64,000 nucleotides of DNA from Vreelandella zhanjiangensis DSM 21076 (GCF_000377665.1 NZ_KB898652.1:124001-188000), one strand, 5' to 3'; counted from the first letter of the stretch, positions 26,963 through 38,348 are shown. The notes: a model not told the origin generated them from the sequence alone. Translations and numbers: made by a program.

Positions 26963-27713
26963 CGGTGTGTTAGAAAATTGCTCATGGAAGCTAGGCGCAA
27001 GCGCCAAAATAAGACAGGAGGCGTAGCACGTGATGATATGGCTAGGCGCCGTGTGATGCGTTCAGATCCCGATAAGGCACATACTCGAGGTACGTCGGTG
27101 AGCGTCTACTAACTCATGGCGGGAGTCAGTGAGTTAATTGCTCAGTTCGAGAGTGCTAGCAGTTGTTTGCTGTGATTAGCATAAGGAAAGAACCAATCAA
27201 CGGGTTATCTGACGACTTGGAAATCTGGCTGACGCTATCTGGATAAGTCTATCTAGATAAGTGCTCATGCTAGATAAGTACTCATGAACCAGTACCATCA
27301 TGAACAAACACTATTCTGGATAAGCACTATTTAGTCAACACTAATAGTTTAATCAACATCTGCAACACGCATACTACTAATCACAGCGTTGAGTAAGCAC
27401 AGCGTTAAATAAATACAACTTTCAAATACGGGTAACGCCGATGGCATTAAGGCGACTCTGCCTTAGATGTCGTTTCATGTAAAACGTCGACGCTCAGAAC
27501 AACAGTGCTGCTTGGGTAACAGAATTAACGTTAACCGTGCGAATTTTAACCGCTACGTTCAATAATTAATACTGTCGTTCACTGCCATTTACCAGGTCGA
27601 ATCAAGCCAGTTGTTCGATGGTAGTCAAGGCATGCGATAAACGCAAGTCTTTGCCAATTGACAATAGCCAGAGCGCACCGCAACCTTGGCATAGCCAATA
27701 CCAAGGATAGCTC
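26963..27713. other. Long non-coding spacer between divergent rho and ppx
   Basis: 751 bases with no credible gene on either strand. In-frame codons of a thioredoxin (WCGPC) were looked for and not found. The part from 27235 to about 27420 is filled with short degenerate repeats; the rest shows nothing recognisable apart from being the promoter and leader region of rho (which is autoregulated in E. coli) and of ppx. Confidence 0.6.
27235..27293. repeat. Degenerate 14-17 base tandem array in the rho-ppx spacer
   Basis: Units ctatctggataagt (27235-27248), ctatctagataagt (27249-27262), gctcatgctagataagt (27263-27279) and actcatgaaccagt (27280-27293). Weaker echoes (ggataagcacta, tttagtcaacacta) continue to about 27420. 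Role unknown. Confidence 0.55.
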
Positions 27714-29258
27714 ATGCCCAAGGACATTTCACCCTCAGTTACTGCCCTGTCTAGCGAGCTGGAAAGCGCGGCTCCTCAGCGTTTAGCCGCGATCGACCTC
27801 GGCTCTAACAGCTTCCACTTGCTGGTGGCCAACTATCAAAATGAGCGCCTTCAAGTCGTTGCCCGCTTGGGCGAAAAAGTCCAGCTAGCCGCTGGTTTGG
27901 ATGAAGACGGCAAGCTTAACGAAGCTGCCATGCAGCGCGCGTTAGATTGTCTGGGTCGTTTTGCGCCTTTTTTAAGCGATATCGAGAGCGCCAATCTACG
28001 CATTGTGGGGACCAACGCGCTGCGCGATGCACATAATAGCCAGGCCTTTATTGAGCGCGCCGAAGCGCAGCTGGGCCACTCCATTGAGATTATCGCGGGT
28101 CGTGAAGAAGCCCGGCTGATCTATCTGGGCGCTGCCCATGCGCTGGCTGAAAACGGGCGCCGCCTGATTGTCGATATTGGCGGCGGCTCGACAGAATTCA
28201 TTATTGGCGAAGAGTTTGAGCCCAAGGCGCTTGAAAGCCTGCGTATGGGCTGCATCACGTTTACCAGCCGCTTCTTCCCTGACGGTGAACTCAGCGAAAA
28301 ACGCATGCGCCGCGCCGAGCTTGCCGCGCTTTCAGAGCTTGCCCATATTCAGCGCCCCTACCAGCGCCTGGGCTGGGAGGACCCGGTAGGCTCCAGCGGC
28401 ACTATCAAGGCAGCGGCCAGCGTTCTGCTCGCCTACGGCGACACGTCTAACGAGGGCGTGATTACCCGTAGCGGCCTCAGGAAACTGCGTGAGCGGCTCA
28501 TTAAGTGCAAGCATCTGGACAAGGTAGAGCTGGATGGGCTCAAGCCTGACCGCGCCCGCGTCTTCCCGGCAGGCATTGCGATATTAAGTGCCGTTTTCGA
28601 GGCCTTTGACCTGCCCCAAATGCGTTTTGCCGATGGCGCCCTGCGTGAGGGCGTGCTTTATGACATGGCCGGGCGCAATAGCGCCGAGGATACCCGCTCC
28701 AGAAGCCTGGAAGCCCTCCAGCGTATCTACGACGTAGATACCCGCCAGGCCGATAACGTAGCGGATACCGCGCTGCGCCTGTTTGAACAGGTACAAGACG
28801 CCTGGTCACTCACTCACGAGCACCGCCACTACCTTCAGTGGGCAAGCTATGTGCACGAAATTGGTCTAGCGATTTCTCATAGCCAGTTTCATCGCCACGG
28901 CGCCTACCTACTGGAACATTCCGACCTGGCGGGCTTCTCGCGCCCTGAGCAGCATCAGCTGGCGTTTCTAGTGCGCGCCCACCGCCGCAAATTCCCACTT
29001 AAAGAGTGGCAAGCACTTCTCAAAGCACAGCAGACCCATAGCGCCAAGCTCGCCCAACTGCTGCGCCTGGCGGTGTTGCTCAATCATTCCCGCCCGGAAA
29101 GCGCCCCGCCCCTGCCGTCGATCAGCGCTGACGCGCAAGGCCTGACGCTGACCTTACCTGCTAGTGAAGAACCCACCCTGTTCAGCACCGACATTGAGCA
29201 GGAGCAGGCCTATCTGCAGGCCGCGGGGCTTACTTTAAACGTGATTCAGGAGAGCTAG
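27714..29258 (+). CDS. ppx: Exopolyphosphatase (Ppx/GppA family)
   Basis: Processive hydrolase of inorganic polyphosphate, or pppGpp phosphatase for the GppA subgroup. It has 514 residues from an ATG with AAGGA six bases upstream. The actin-like phosphate-binding motifs are clear: AAIDLGSNSFHLLVA near residue 25 and LIVDIGGGSTEFI near residue 150. The C-terminal HD-like region contains HEHRHYLQWASYVHEIG and the FHRHGAYLLEHS segment. It is divergent from rho and convergent with tilS. Confidence 0.93.
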   Translation: MPKDISPSVTALSSELESAAPQRLAAIDLGSNSFHLLVANYQNERLQVVARLGEKVQLAAGLDEDGKLNEAAMQRALDCLGRFAPFLSDIESANLRIVGTNALRDAHNSQAFIERAEAQLGHSIEIIAGREEARLIYLGAAHALAENGRRLIVDIGGGSTEFIIGEEFEPKALESLRMGCITFTSRFFPDGELSEKRMRRAELAALSELAHIQRPYQRLGWEDPVGSSGTIKAAASVLLAYGDTSNEGVITRSGLRKLRERLIKCKHLDKVELDGLKPDRARVFPAGIAILSAVFEAFDLPQMRFADGALREGVLYDMAGRNSAEDTRSRSLEALQRIYDVDTRQADNVADTALRLFEQVQDAWSLTHEHRHYLQWASYVHEIGLAISHSQFHRHGAYLLEHSDLAGFSRPEQHQLAFLVRAHRRKFPLKEWQALLKAQQTHSAKLAQLLRLAVLLNHSRPESAPPLPSISADAQGLTLTLPASEEPTLFSTDIEQEQAYLQAAGLTLNVIQES

Positions 29259-29285
29259 GTAAACAATCTGGCTACCCTTACTGAC

Positions 29286-30584
29286 TCACTGCACACCGTT
29301 AAAATCGACCCCAGCCGCCTGCCAGAGCACGCTGGCTGGCGGCCTGATGACGCCTAGGCAGACGTCATCCGCCATCACCATAATAAGTCGCTCGCGCTCC
29401 CAGGGCGGTATCTGCGCCTCCTGAAGCAGGCGCTTGACATCGCGACGGCCCCGCCCGGCAAGCGCAATGACCTCCCCGCCCTGGCGCCAACGCAGCGTTA
29501 ATGGCGTAGCTGGCTGGGTTAATGGGATAGCCGATTGCAAAGAGAGTTCTAGCCTGCCCAAGGGCGTATCAAGCCCAGGCTTGCCTGCCCACGTGCTTTG
29601 CCAAGCGGGTAGCGGCTCAAGCGGCGCCATCAGGTAAAGCCGGCTTTTCCACACCCTTGCCTCGGCTCCCGGCCACGCGACATGCACGCTGGCATCCATG
29701 GCCGCGGTTAGCTGGTCAAGCAAGCTATCCAGGCGACGCTGAGGCGGAGTCGGCAATAACTGATGCTGGCACCAGCGACGCACGAGCAGCCGCTGGCGAG
29801 GCCGCGACCGCGTGGCCAACGCATCAGCATCGATGCATTGCTCACCCGCGCGCAATGTATCCAGCTCCGCCAAGGCATACTCACTGAGTAACGCATCGGC
29901 TTCCCCGGCATGCGCGGCGCTACTGGAAAGCGCCTGGGCAGCCTCGGGCCAGCGCGCCTTGAGAACCGGCATAACCTCATGGCGTAACCGATTACGGTCA
30001 AACGCGACATCGCTATTGGTGGAATCTTCACACCAGGCAAGCTTGAGCTTACTGGCGTGGCTTTCCAGGCAGCGCCGGGCAACCGTTAGCCAGGGCCGAA
30101 TAAAGCTAAGCCCGTATGCGTGGCGGCAGTAGGGCATTCCCGCCAGCCCGCGTATGCCGCTGCCCCGCAGAGCGGCAAGCAGCAGCGTTTCCGCCTGGTC
30201 ATCCTGATGCTGGGCCAGCCAAACAACATCCCCATCCGGAATGTGCGTTTGAAAGGCGCGGTAGCGGGCGTCACGCGCAGCGGCTTCGGTGCCTCCTGCG
30301 CGTGGGTCAACCGTGACTCTGGCCACGACCAAAGGCACTGTCAGGCGCTGACACAGCGCCTGACAGTGCCTTTCAAAGTCGGCAGCGCCAGCCTGTAGGC
30401 CATGATTGATATGAATAGCATTTAGCGGTCGGTTGGCCGAACGGCAAACCGGCGCGGCCAGGGTCAGCAATAACGCCGAATCCAACCCACCGGAGAGTGC
30501 TACCCAAATAGAGCGCCCCGGTGGGGTTTCCACCAGGGCGTCATTTAGTAGGCGTTCAAGCCGTTCAGGCAGCTGGGGCGCCAT
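29286..30584 (-). CDS. tilS: tRNA(Ile)-lysidine synthetase
   Basis: ATP-dependent enzyme that converts the wobble cytidine of tRNA-Ile(CAU) to lysidine so that it reads AUA; essential in most bacteria. It has 432 residues. The PP-loop [13 protein letters not shown] is near residue 30, and the conserved [13 protein letters not shown] and GIRGLAGMP segments follow. Its start overlaps the 3' end of accA by 20 bases, the usual accA-tilS order. Confidence 0.94.
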   Translation of the reverse strand: MAPQLPERLERLLNDALVETPPGRSIWVALSGGLDSALLLTLAAPVCRSANRPLNAIHINHGLQAGAADFERHCQALCQRLTVPLVVARVTVDPRAGGTEAAARDARYRAFQTHIPDGDVVWLAQHQDDQAETLLLAALRGSGIRGLAGMPYCRHAYGLSFIRPWLTVARRCLESHASKLKLAWCEDSTNSDVAFDRNRLRHEVMPVLKARWPEAAQALSSSAAHAGEADALLSEYALAELDTLRAGEQCIDADALATRSRPRQRLLVRRWCQHQLLPTPPQRRLDSLLDQLTAAMDASVHVAWPGAEARVWKSRLYLMAPLEPLPAWQSTWAGKPGLDTPLGRLELSLQSAIPLTQPATPLTLRWRQGGEVIALAGRGRRDVKRLLQEAQIPPWERERLIMVMADDVCLGVIRPPASVLWQAAGVDFNGVQ

Positions 30585-31518
30585 AGCTCATCAGCCGCTG
30601 GTAGCGACGTTCAAGCAGAGCGTCGGTATCAAGCGCCTGTAGACGGTCAAGGCTTGCGGTAATGGTTTCTCTAACGCGCTCAGCGGTGGTTACCGGATGA
30701 CGGTGCGCGCCGCCCAGCGGCTCCTTGATCAACCCATCTACAAAGCCAAGCTCTTTAAGACGCTCGGCGGTAATCCCCATTGCCTGGGCCGCATCAGAGG
30801 CTTTTTCAGCGCTTTTCCAGAGAATAGATGCGCAGCCTTCCGGTGAAATAACCGAGTACGTAGAGTACTGAAGCATGTTCAGCTCATCACACACCCCGAT
30901 TGCCAATGCCCCACCCGAGCCGCCTTCACCAACAACGGTAGAGATAATCGGCGTTCTCAGGCGCGACATGACTGCAAGGTTATAGGCAATCGCTTCACTT
31001 TGGCCGCGCTCTTCCGCATCAATACCCGGATAAGCACCGGGGGTATCGATAAAGGTCAGAATCGGCATTTTGAAGCGCTCGGCCATTTCCATCAGACGGC
31101 ACGCTTTACGGTAACCTTCCGGGCGCGGCATACCGAAGTTACGGCGCACCTTCTCTTTTACATCGCGCCCTTTCTGATGACCGATTACCATCACCGGTTT
31201 ATCGTTCAAGCGCGCAACGCCACCGACCAGCGCGGCGTCATCAGCGAAATTACGGTCGCCATGCAGCTCGTCAAAATCGCTGAACATGTGTTCCAGATAG
31301 TCCAGCGTATAAGGGCGCTGAGGGTGGCGCGATAGCTGAGAGACCTGCCAGGGAGTCAAATCCTTGAAGATCGATTCTGTCAGCTTACGACTTTTCTCCT
31401 CCAGCCGGGATATCTCATCGGAGAGATTAACGCTATCGGAGCTGACTAAACGCAGCTCCTCAATTTTTGCCTGAAGTTCAGCAATGGGCTGTTCAAAATC
31501 GAGATAATTAGGATTCAT
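30565..31518 (-). CDS. accA: Acetyl-CoA carboxylase carboxyltransferase subunit alpha
   Basis: Subunit of the carboxyltransferase that makes malonyl-CoA for fatty acid synthesis. The start [15 protein letters not shown] at 31518 gives 317 residues (E. coli: 319); an in-frame ATG at 31602 would add an unlikely leader. The PRPEGYRKA and [15 protein letters not shown] segments, typical of the crotonase-like carboxyltransferase fold, are intact. It is between dnaE and tilS on the minus strand. Its 5' region carries a duplicated 16-mer. Confidence 0.95.
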   Translation of the reverse strand: MNPNYLDFEQPIAELQAKIEELRLVSSDSVNLSDEISRLEEKSRKLTESIFKDLTPWQVSQLSRHPQRPYTLDYLEHMFSDFDELHGDRNFADDAALVGGVARLNDKPVMVIGHQKGRDVKEKVRRNFGMPRPEGYRKACRLMEMAERFKMPILTFIDTPGAYPGIDAEERGQSEAIAYNLAVMSRLRTPIISTVVGEGGSGGALAIGVCDELNMLQYSTYSVISPEGCASILWKSAEKASDAAQAMGITAERLKELGFVDGLIKEPLGGAHRHPVTTAERVRETITASLDRLQALDTDALLERRYQRLMSYGAPAA

Positions 31519-31552
31519 CGGCTCTGCCTGTAAACTGCCTAAAAAAATAAGC

Positions 31553-31587
31553 CTTGTCGAAACGAGCATCTCTTGTCGAAACGAGCA
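31553..31587. repeat. Duplicated 16-mer upstream of accA
   Basis: cttgtcgaaacgagca occurs exactly twice (31553-31568 and 31572-31587), 19 bases apart and 35-70 bases upstream of the accA start codon. Each copy can fold into a short imperfect stem; in the accA transcript the apical loop would be UUCG. Role unknown. Confidence 0.6.
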
Positions 31588-31673
31588 AATAATTAGGAGC
31601 ATTATCGCATCCTAACCCTGCCACGCAAGGTAATGCCCGTTCAATTAAATTGCCCAACGTCCCACGATCAGGT

Positions 31674-34600
31674 TTAACGATAGCGTAATTGGACGCCCGC
31701 CTGCCCTTCTACCTCGCGAAGTGCGAGCAGCAGATCATCGCTGGGAGCAACCTTCCATTCCTCAGCAAGCTCTAGCCAGCCAACCGCCTCTTCATGACGA
31801 TACTGCACACGCACCGGCAAACCTTCATTAGTACGATAGGGTGTCAGACTATCGCGCAAGGTTTCAACCAAACGACCGTTGATACGCCCGGCGTCCAGCG
31901 CAAGCTCGACCGCCTGGCCATAGCGTATACGCGCCGTCACCATGGGAGTTACGTCTTTACCGCGCAGGCGTAAGCCGCCTGAAAAGTCATCGCTTGAGAC
32001 TTCGCCCTCAACAATCAATACCTGATCAGCCTCAATCTGACCTCGCAGCTGTTCAAACATTTCACCAAACAGCGAGGCCTCAATACGTCCAGTGCGGTCA
32101 TCCAGGGTGATAAACGCCATGGTATCGCCGCGCTTGGACTTCATGGTACGCATGGCGACCACTAGCCCTGCCACCCGTTGAGGTTCGCGAGAGGGTTTTA
32201 AATCACTGATCCGGGTCGACACGAAGCGCTTTAATTCACGCTCATATTCGTCAATGGGATGCCCGGTAAGATAAAGCCCCAGGGTATCTTTTTCACCCGA
32301 AAGCCGCTCCCGGTCGGTCCATTCCCGCGCACCGAGGTATTCAGCGTAGACGTTGACCTCTTCATCCTCGGCTTCAGCGAAGGCCTCGCCGAACATGTCC
32401 AGCATCCCTAAGCTCTGGTTGGCATGATTCTGGGCAGCCGCTTTCAGGGCGTCTTCCATAGAGGCTGCCAGTACAGCCCGGTTAGGGCCGAGGTTATCAA
32501 GCGCGCCTGAGCGAATCAGCGCCTCAAGCGTGCGCTTGTTCATCCGTTTGGGGTCAAGCCTCCGGCAGAAATCGAACAGGTCGGTAAACGGCCCACCCGT
32601 CTGGCGCGCTTCAACAATCGCCCCGATAGGACCCTCGCCCACTCCGCGAATCGCTCCCAGACCGTAAACGACGCGCCCTTCGGTATCCACGGTAAATTTG
32701 TAGCCGCCCACGTTAACGTCTGGCGGGGTAACGGTCAGCTTGAGATTGCGACACTCCTCGATTAACGGCACCACCTTATCCAGGTTGTCCATCTCGGTAG
32801 ACATAACCGCAGCCATAAACGGCCCCGGATAATGGGCTTTCAGCCACGCGGTCTGGTAAGACACCAGGGCGTAAGCTGCCGAGTGCGACTTGTTAAACCC
32901 GTAACCGGCGAACTTTTCCACCAAGTCGAAGATGTTACCCGCCAGATCTTTATCAATGCCGTTGGCAGCGCAACCTTCCATAAAGCCTGAGCGCTGCTTG
33001 GCCATCTCTTCGGGCTTTTTCTTACCCATCGCTCGGCGCAGCATGTCAGCCTGGCCCAGCGAGTAACCGGCCATTACCTGAGCGATCTGCATGACCTGCT
33101 CTTGGTAAAGAATGATGCCGTAGGTAGGCGATAGCACCGGCTTTAACAGCTCGTGCTGATAATCCGGGTGTGGATAAGATACTTCCGCACGGCCGTGCTT
33201 ACGGTTGATAAAGTCATCGACCATGCCCGACTGCAAGGGCCCCGGGCGAAACAGGGCCACCAGGGCGATCATGTCGTCCAGCGAATCCGGCAGAAGACGC
33301 TTGATCAGCTCCTTCATGCCGCGGGATTCCAGCTGGAAAACGGCCGTGGTTTCAGCGCGCTTGAGCATCTCAAACGTTTTGCCGTCATCCAGCGGAATCG
33401 CATCGATGTTCAGCGGTTCCTGGCCGTTCACGCCGCGAACCTTATCGACCATCTCAAGCGCCCAGTCGATAATGGTCAGCGTACGCAGGCCCAGGAAATC
33501 GAATTTGACCAGCCCGGCGTCTTCGATATCGTTTTTATCGAACTGAACCACCAGCCCGTTGCCGTTTTCATCGCACAATAACGGCGAAAAATCAGTCAGC
33601 TTGGTAGGCGCGATAACCACGCCGCCCGCGTGCTTGCCGGTGCCGCGCGTTGTGCCCTCAAGCTTGAGGGCCATTTCCCAGATTTCTTCGGCTTCTTCGT
33701 CGTTAGCAATGAACTCTTTAAGCGCAGGTTCCTGCTCGATCGCCTTGCCAAGCGTCATGCCCACTTCAAACGGGATCAGCTTGGAGAGTTTGTCGCCCAG
33801 CGAATAGGGCCGCCCCTGGGCACGCGCCACGTCGCGCACCACGGCTTTGGCCGCCATGGTGCCGAAGGTAACGATCTGCGATACCGCATCGCGTCCGTAG
33901 CGTTCGGCCACGTATTCGATCACCTTGTCGCGTTTTTCCATGCAGAAATCGACGTCAAAGTCAGGCATGGAGACACGTTCGGGATTCAAAAAGCGCTCAA
34001 ACAGCAGATCATAGCCGATCGGATCAAGGTCGGTGATTTTTTGCGCGTAGGCGACCAAGGAGCCTGCACCGGAACCCCGTCCGGGCCCTACCGGCACGTT
34101 GTTGTCCTTGGCCCACTGGATAAAGTCCATTACGATCAGAAAGTAGCCGGGGAAGCCCATCTGAATAATAACGTTGAGTTCAAACTCCAGCCGGTCGCGG
34201 TAACGCTGGTCAATTTCCTTGTATTCGTCGCTGTCGCGCGGGTAGCGCTCGGCCGGAAACAGGAAGTCCAGGCGATCCGTCAGGCCGTCGTGGGAAACCT
34301 TGCGGAAAAACTCGTCCTGGGTCATGCCCTCGGGGATTTCGAACTCGGGCAAAAATATTTCGCCCAGACGCACATCCACGCTGCAGCGCTCGGCAATCAT
34401 CACGCTGTTTTCAAGCGCTTCGGGGATATCCGAGAACAGAGCCGCCATCTCATCAGGGCTTTTCAGATACTGCTCTTCGGTGTAGCGGCGTTCGCGGCGC
34501 GGGTCATCCAGCGCCTTGCCTTCACCGATCGCCACGCGCGTTTCATGTGCCCAGAAGTCATCCCGTTCAAGAAAGCGTACATCGTTGGTGGCCACCACCG

Positions 34601-35180
34601 GCGTGCCGGTTTCGATGGCAAGCTTGACGCTGGCATGCACGCACGCCTCTTCAAGCGGACGCCCGGTACGAATCAGCTCCAGATAGAAACGATCTGGAAA
34701 AGCCGCCTGCCACTCTTCAAGCAGCTGGCGCGCTTCACGCTCGTGATCGGAAAGCAGATGGCGGCCAATTTCGCCCTCCCGCGCGCCGGAAAGTGCAATC
34801 AGACCTTCACTTTGTTCAAGTACCCAGCGCTTGTCCAGAATGGCTTTACCCTGGCGCTGGCCGTGGGTCCAGCCCTTGGAGATCAGCTCGGTCAGGTTAC
34901 GATAGCCGACGTCATTCATCGCCAGCAGCGTTATACGGTAAGGGTGAGATTCATCGTGAGGATTAAAAAGCCACAGGTCGCTGCCGATGATCGGTTTGAG
35001 CCCCGCGCCCTGGGCAGCTTTGTAAAATTTGACCAGGCCAAATAAATTGGTTTCGTCAGTGAGCGCAAGCGCGGGCATGGCGCGCTCGGCAGTGGTACTG
35101 ACCAATGACTTAAGCTTTACCAAGCCGTCGACCAGGGAGTATTCACTGTGCAAACGTAGATGAACAAACGGTACCGTCAT
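31674..35180 (-). CDS. dnaE: DNA polymerase III subunit alpha
   Basis: Catalytic subunit of the replicative polymerase, 1168 residues (E. coli: 1160). The N-terminal PHP domain begins [15 protein letters not shown]. The polymerase core shows [15 protein letters not shown] and the catalytic [12 protein letters not shown], plus [11 protein letters not shown] with the third aspartate. The little-finger region follows, then the OB domain ([21 protein letters not shown], about residue 1000) and a C-terminal tail. It lies between rnhB and accA, as in E. coli. Confidence 0.98.
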   Translation of the reverse strand: MTVPFVHLRLHSEYSLVDGLVKLKSLVSTTAERAMPALALTDETNLFGLVKFYKAAQGAGLKPIIGSDLWLFNPHDESHPYRITLLAMNDVGYRNLTELISKGWTHGQRQGKAILDKRWVLEQSEGLIALSGAREGEIGRHLLSDHEREARQLLEEWQAAFPDRFYLELIRTGRPLEEACVHASVKLAIETGTPVVATNDVRFLERDDFWAHETRVAIGEGKALDDPRRERRYTEEQYLKSPDEMAALFSDIPEALENSVMIAERCSVDVRLGEIFLPEFEIPEGMTQDEFFRKVSHDGLTDRLDFLFPAERYPRDSDEYKEIDQRYRDRLEFELNVIIQMGFPGYFLIVMDFIQWAKDNNVPVGPGRGSGAGSLVAYAQKITDLDPIGYDLLFERFLNPERVSMPDFDVDFCMEKRDKVIEYVAERYGRDAVSQIVTFGTMAAKAVVRDVARAQGRPYSLGDKLSKLIPFEVGMTLGKAIEQEPALKEFIANDEEAEEIWEMALKLEGTTRGTGKHAGGVVIAPTKLTDFSPLLCDENGNGLVVQFDKNDIEDAGLVKFDFLGLRTLTIIDWALEMVDKVRGVNGQEPLNIDAIPLDDGKTFEMLKRAETTAVFQLESRGMKELIKRLLPDSLDDMIALVALFRPGPLQSGMVDDFINRKHGRAEVSYPHPDYQHELLKPVLSPTYGIILYQEQVMQIAQVMAGYSLGQADMLRRAMGKKKPEEMAKQRSGFMEGCAANGIDKDLAGNIFDLVEKFAGYGFNKSHSAAYALVSYQTAWLKAHYPGPFMAAVMSTEMDNLDKVVPLIEECRNLKLTVTPPDVNVGGYKFTVDTEGRVVYGLGAIRGVGEGPIGAIVEARQTGGPFTDLFDFCRRLDPKRMNKRTLEALIRSGALDNLGPNRAVLAASMEDALKAAAQNHANQSLGMLDMFGEAFAEAEDEEVNVYAEYLGAREWTDRERLSGEKDTLGLYLTGHPIDEYERELKRFVSTRISDLKPSREPQRVAGLVVAMRTMKSKRGDTMAFITLDDRTGRIEASLFGEMFEQLRGQIEADQVLIVEGEVSSDDFSGGLRLRGKDVTPMVTARIRYGQAVELALDAGRINGRLVETLRDSLTPYRTNEGLPVRVQYRHEEAVGWLELAEEWKVAPSDDLLLALREVEGQAGVQLRYR

Positions 35181-35227
35181 GACACTCTCGGTAAAATCTC
35201 GGTAAAAAGAAATGAACGCAGATTAGC

Positions 35228-35845
35228 TTATATCAGCGCCAGCTGACGCTGGACGGGAGCAAAGCTTCGGCGATGTTCCTCAAGCGGCCCATGGGCCGTT
35301 AGCGCCTCAAGGTGCTGTTTGGTTGGGTAGCCCTTATGGCGCGCAAAACCATACTCAGGATAGCGCATATCCAACGCTACCATCTGAGCATCGCGCGCGA
35401 CCTTGGCAAGAATCGACGCCGCGGCAATCGCTGGATGGCGCGCATCGCCTTTGACCACCGCCTGCCCCGGCAAAATATGTCCCGGCAACCGGTTACCGTC
35501 TACCAGCAAATATTCGGCAGCAGGGGCTAAACCGTCGATCGCACGACGCATCGCCAAATGTGTGGCGTGGTAGATATTGAGCTGGTCGACTTCAGCAGCA
35601 CTTGCCTCAGCGACCACAAATGCCAACGCCTGCTCGCGAATCAGCAGGTCTAGCGCTTCACGCTTGCGGGCCGTAAGCTTTTTAGAGTCGGTCAACCCGT
35701 TAATCGGGCGCATAGGATCAAGAATCACCGCCGCCGCCACGACGCTACCGATCAATGGCCCACGCCCGACTTCATCTACTCCGGCTAAGCGCTCGCCCAC
35801 ATAGGCGATTTCAAGCGGCGGAAAGTTGTCTGGTTTAGCTGGCAT
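35228..35845 (-). CDS. rnhB: Ribonuclease HII
   Basis: Removes RNA from RNA-DNA hybrids and single misincorporated ribonucleotides. The ATG at 35845 (MPAKPDNF) is preferred to a GTG two codons upstream because GAGAG lies five bases before it; the product is 205 residues. The active-site motif [12 protein letters not shown] is near residue 23, with further acidic residues in [12 protein letters not shown]. Its start overlaps the lpxB 3' end by 11 bases. Confidence 0.95.
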   Translation of the reverse strand: MPAKPDNFPPLEIAYVGERLAGVDEVGRGPLIGSVVAAAVILDPMRPINGLTDSKKLTARKREALDLLIREQALAFVVAEASAAEVDQLNIYHATHLAMRRAIDGLAPAAEYLLVDGNRLPGHILPGQAVVKGDARHPAIAAASILAKVARDAQMVALDMRYPEYGFARHKGYPTKQHLEALTAHGPLEEHRRSFAPVQRQLALI

Positions 35846-37007
35846 GGTCACTCTCTAGAGGCTGGCCGAACGCAATGGCAGTTATCGCCTCAGCGGCGCG
35901 GCGGCTGGCATCGCGCTGCAGGTTGGCGTGCATCGTGGCAAAGCGGGCCTCTAACGCCAGGCGTGCTTCATTATCGCTAAGCAATTCATGGAGCTGGTCC
36001 GCAATGGCCTCAGGCGTCGCCGCTTCCTGGATAAGCTCGGGCACAACGCTTTGCTGGGCGATCAGATTGGGCAGCGATACCCACCGGGTTTTCACCATAC
36101 GCTTGGCAAGCCAATGCGTAGCGGGCGCCATCTTGTACGCGACCAGCATTGCCCGGTGGCACAGCATGGCTTCAAGCGCAGCGGTCCCGGACGCCAAAAG
36201 TACGGCATCACTGGCAACCATCGCCTCCCGCGCCTGACCATTTAATAGCTCAACACGCTCGGTAAGCGTTGGATAGTGAGACAAAAGTACTTTAATTTCG
36301 TCATGACGCAGCGCTGAGGCGGCCGGAATCAAAACCTTTAGCGTGGCATGACGCTGGCACAGCAGCTCAGCGGCGGCTAAAAACGTATGGCCCAGAAAAC
36401 GTATTTCGTTGCCGCGGGAGCCTGGCAATAACGCAAGCACCGGCGCATCTTGATCAAGTCTGAGCGCCTGTCGCGTTGCGACGCGGTCGTTTTCAAGCGG
36501 CAGCTCATCGGCAAGCGGATGACCTACGAACACAACAGGGACATTGTGGTGACGATAAAAATCCGCCTCAAAGGGTAGCAGCGTGAGCATGCCATCGACG
36601 GACTTGGCAATGCCTTTCACCCGTCCCTGACGCCACGCCCAAACGGAGGGGCTGACATAGTGAGCCGTCTTGATGCCTGCATTACGCAGCTGTTTTTCCA
36701 GGCCCAGGGTAAAGTCCGGCGCATCGATGCCCACCATGATATCCGGCTGCCAGTCGAGCGCTTCGCGGCGTAGCGTGCGGCGCACGCTCACCAGCTCAGG
36801 CAGGTGTTTGATAACTTCGACGATCCCCATGACCGAAAGCGTTTCCAGCGGAAAGCGGCTTTGCATGCCTTCGGCGATCATACGTGGGCCACCAATGCCT
36901 CGAAACTCAACCTCGGGGTGGTGCGCCTTTAGCGCACGCATCAGGCCAGCGCCGAGGATATCTCCCGACAGCTCGCCCGCCACCAGATAAACGCGCTGCA
37001 ACGTCAT
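35835..37007 (-). CDS. lpxB: Lipid-A-disaccharide synthase
   Basis: Glycosyltransferase of the inner membrane that joins UDP-2,3-diacylglucosamine and lipid X to form the lipid A disaccharide. The ATG at 37007 gives [22 protein letters not shown], the standard N terminus, and 390 residues. The longer open frame to 37124 overlaps lpxA and is rejected. The family segment VAGELSGD and the C-terminal [19 protein letters not shown] are intact. Part of the lpxD-fabZ-lpxA-lpxB-rnhB run. Confidence 0.95.
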   Translation of the reverse strand: MTLQRVYLVAGELSGDILGAGLMRALKAHHPEVEFRGIGGPRMIAEGMQSRFPLETLSVMGIVEVIKHLPELVSVRRTLRREALDWQPDIMVGIDAPDFTLGLEKQLRNAGIKTAHYVSPSVWAWRQGRVKGIAKSVDGMLTLLPFEADFYRHHNVPVVFVGHPLADELPLENDRVATRQALRLDQDAPVLALLPGSRGNEIRFLGHTFLAAAELLCQRHATLKVLIPAASALRHDEIKVLLSHYPTLTERVELLNGQAREAMVASDAVLLASGTAALEAMLCHRAMLVAYKMAPATHWLAKRMVKTRWVSLPNLIAQQSVVPELIQEAATPEAIADQLHELLSDNEARLALEARFATMHANLQRDASRRAAEAITAIAFGQPLESDHAS

Positions 37008-37023
37008 AACCGAATGGACATAG

Positions 37024-37791
37024 TTAGCGGGTAATACCGCGAGTTGAACGCTCGATAGAAGCGGCAAAATGGGCCACTTCCTCGATATCAAACCGCGTGC
37101 GCATCTCGTCAAGCGCCTGCTCAACGGTAAGCCCCTGGCGATACACCATTTTATAGGCAGCGCTTAAGGCATTAACCGCTTCACGACTGAACCCACGCCG
37201 CTTCAAGCCCACCAGGTTAAGACCACGGGCTTCGGCCGGGTTACCGTTGATCATTATGTAGGCAGGGGTATCTTTGGTGATGATTGACCCGCCGCCAGCC
37301 ATGGCATGATCACCAAAATGGCAGAACTGGTGTACGGCAGAAAGACCGCCCAAGATGGCGAAATCACCCAGCGTTACGTGGCCCGCCAAGGTTACCTGGT
37401 TGGCAAGAATACAGTCATTGCCGATTACGCAGTCGTGGCCTACGTGGACATACGCCATAAACAGATTGCGCGAACCAATCGTGGTTTCACTACGATCCTG
37501 CACCGTACCGCGATGCAGCGTGACGCCTTCACGCACCACGTTATCGTCGCCCATTACCAGGCGGGTGGGTTCGCCAGCATACTTTTTATCCTGGCAATCC
37601 TCGCCCACCGAGGCGAACTGAAAAATGCGCGTGCGTTTACCTAGCACCGTGGGGCCTTTAACCACCACGTGTGGGCCAATTACGGAGCCTTCGCCGATTG
37701 TGACATCGGGCCCAATAACACTAAAGGGACCGACCTCAACGTCATCAGCAAGCTGCGCCGTCGGGTCGACCAAAGCAGTAGGATGTATCAA
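37024..37791 (-). CDS. lpxA: UDP-N-acetylglucosamine O-acyltransferase
   Basis: First enzyme of lipid A synthesis, a trimeric left-handed beta-helix acyltransferase. The start is inferred to be TTG at 37791, giving (M)[13 protein letters not shown] and 255 residues; it overlaps the fabZ stop as TTGA, and GAGGAAGG lies just upstream. Hexapeptide repeats run from residue 1 to about 190. His119 in HVGHDCVIG corresponds to the E. coli catalytic His125. The C-terminal helical region is present. Confidence 0.93.
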   Translation of the reverse strand: MIHPTALVDPTAQLADDVEVGPFSVIGPDVTIGEGSVIGPHVVVKGPTVLGKRTRIFQFASVGEDCQDKKYAGEPTRLVMGDDNVVREGVTLHRGTVQDRSETTIGSRNLFMAYVHVGHDCVIGNDCILANQVTLAGHVTLGDFAILGGLSAVHQFCHFGDHAMAGGGSIITKDTPAYIMINGNPAEARGLNLVGLKRRGFSREAVNALSAAYKMVYRQGLTVEQALDEMRTRFDIEEVAHFAASIERSTRGITR

Positions 37792-38231
37792 GCAACCTTC
37801 CTCTCGGCACAAATGATTTCTGCCTCGCAAGCAAGCTCCCCGCCTACCGTTGCCCGGCAGGCAAACTTCCAAATTCCACGCTTGCCGCGGATAACGTTCG
37901 CTTGCAGAACCAGCTGGTCACCGGGCATAACAGGCCGTTTGAAACGCACGTTGTCGCTTCCTACAAGATAGTAAACATACCCATCGGCAGGAAGTTTGTT
38001 GACCGTTTTAAACCCTAAAATACCGCACACTTGAGCCAATGCCTCAACGACCAGCACCCCGGGCATAATGGGGTGATGGGGGAAATGACCATTAAAAAAA
38101 GGCTCATTGATGCTAACATTTTTAAACGCAACGATGGATTCGCCCACGGTTAATTCCGTTACTCGATCCACCAGCAAAAACGGGTAGCGGTGGGGCAAGT
38201 ACTCGCGAATTTCATTAATATCCATAACCAT
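37788..38231 (-). CDS. fabZ: 3-hydroxyacyl-ACP dehydratase FabZ
   Basis: Hot-dog-fold dehydratase of fatty acid elongation, 147 residues. The catalytic histidine lies in [23 protein letters not shown] (near residue 52) with the glutamate in the same stretch. The first ATG (MVMDINEI) is kept because AGAGG is eight bases upstream of it. Its stop overlaps the lpxA start. A consensus-like promoter lies about 80 bases upstream, so lpxA, lpxB and rnhB may be transcribed from here as well as from further upstream. Confidence 0.96.
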   Translation of the reverse strand: MVMDINEIREYLPHRYPFLLVDRVTELTVGESIVAFKNVSINEPFFNGHFPHHPIMPGVLVVEALAQVCGILGFKTVNKLPADGYVYYLVGSDNVRFKRPVMPGDQLVLQANVIRGKRGIWKFACRATVGGELACEAEIICAERKVA

Positions 38232-38309
38232 CGAAACGACCTCTAAAAAGACAAAAGGCCTGAGTAGTATCAGGCACGCACCAGCACGCAGCTGGTTAAA
38301 AGGCAGTGA

Positions 38310-38337
38310 ATTATAACCTGAGGCTTTAAAGCCTCAA
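38310..38337 (-). promoter_or_regulatory. Sigma-70-like promoter for fabZ with overlapping palindrome
   Basis: On the minus strand TTGAGG, 16 bases, then TATAAT, about 80 bases before the fabZ ATG. A perfect 18-base palindrome (tgaggctttaaagcctca, 38319-38336) covers most of the -35 and the spacer, so it is also a candidate repressor or activator site. Inferred from sequence only. Confidence 0.6.
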
Positions 38338-38348
38338 ATTACTTGCCC

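Noticed and set aside
26195..27112. Plus-strand open frame of 305 codons opposite rho
   Set aside because: Antisense shadow; Rho is intact on the other strand.
33630..35045. Long plus-strand open frame (471 codons) opposite dnaE
   Set aside because: It is the antisense shadow of dnaE in a GC-rich coding region; no family features and no ribosome site.
37008..37124. N-terminal extension of lpxB into lpxA
   Set aside because: The extension has no similarity to LpxB, overlaps lpxA, and the standard N terminus starts at 37007.
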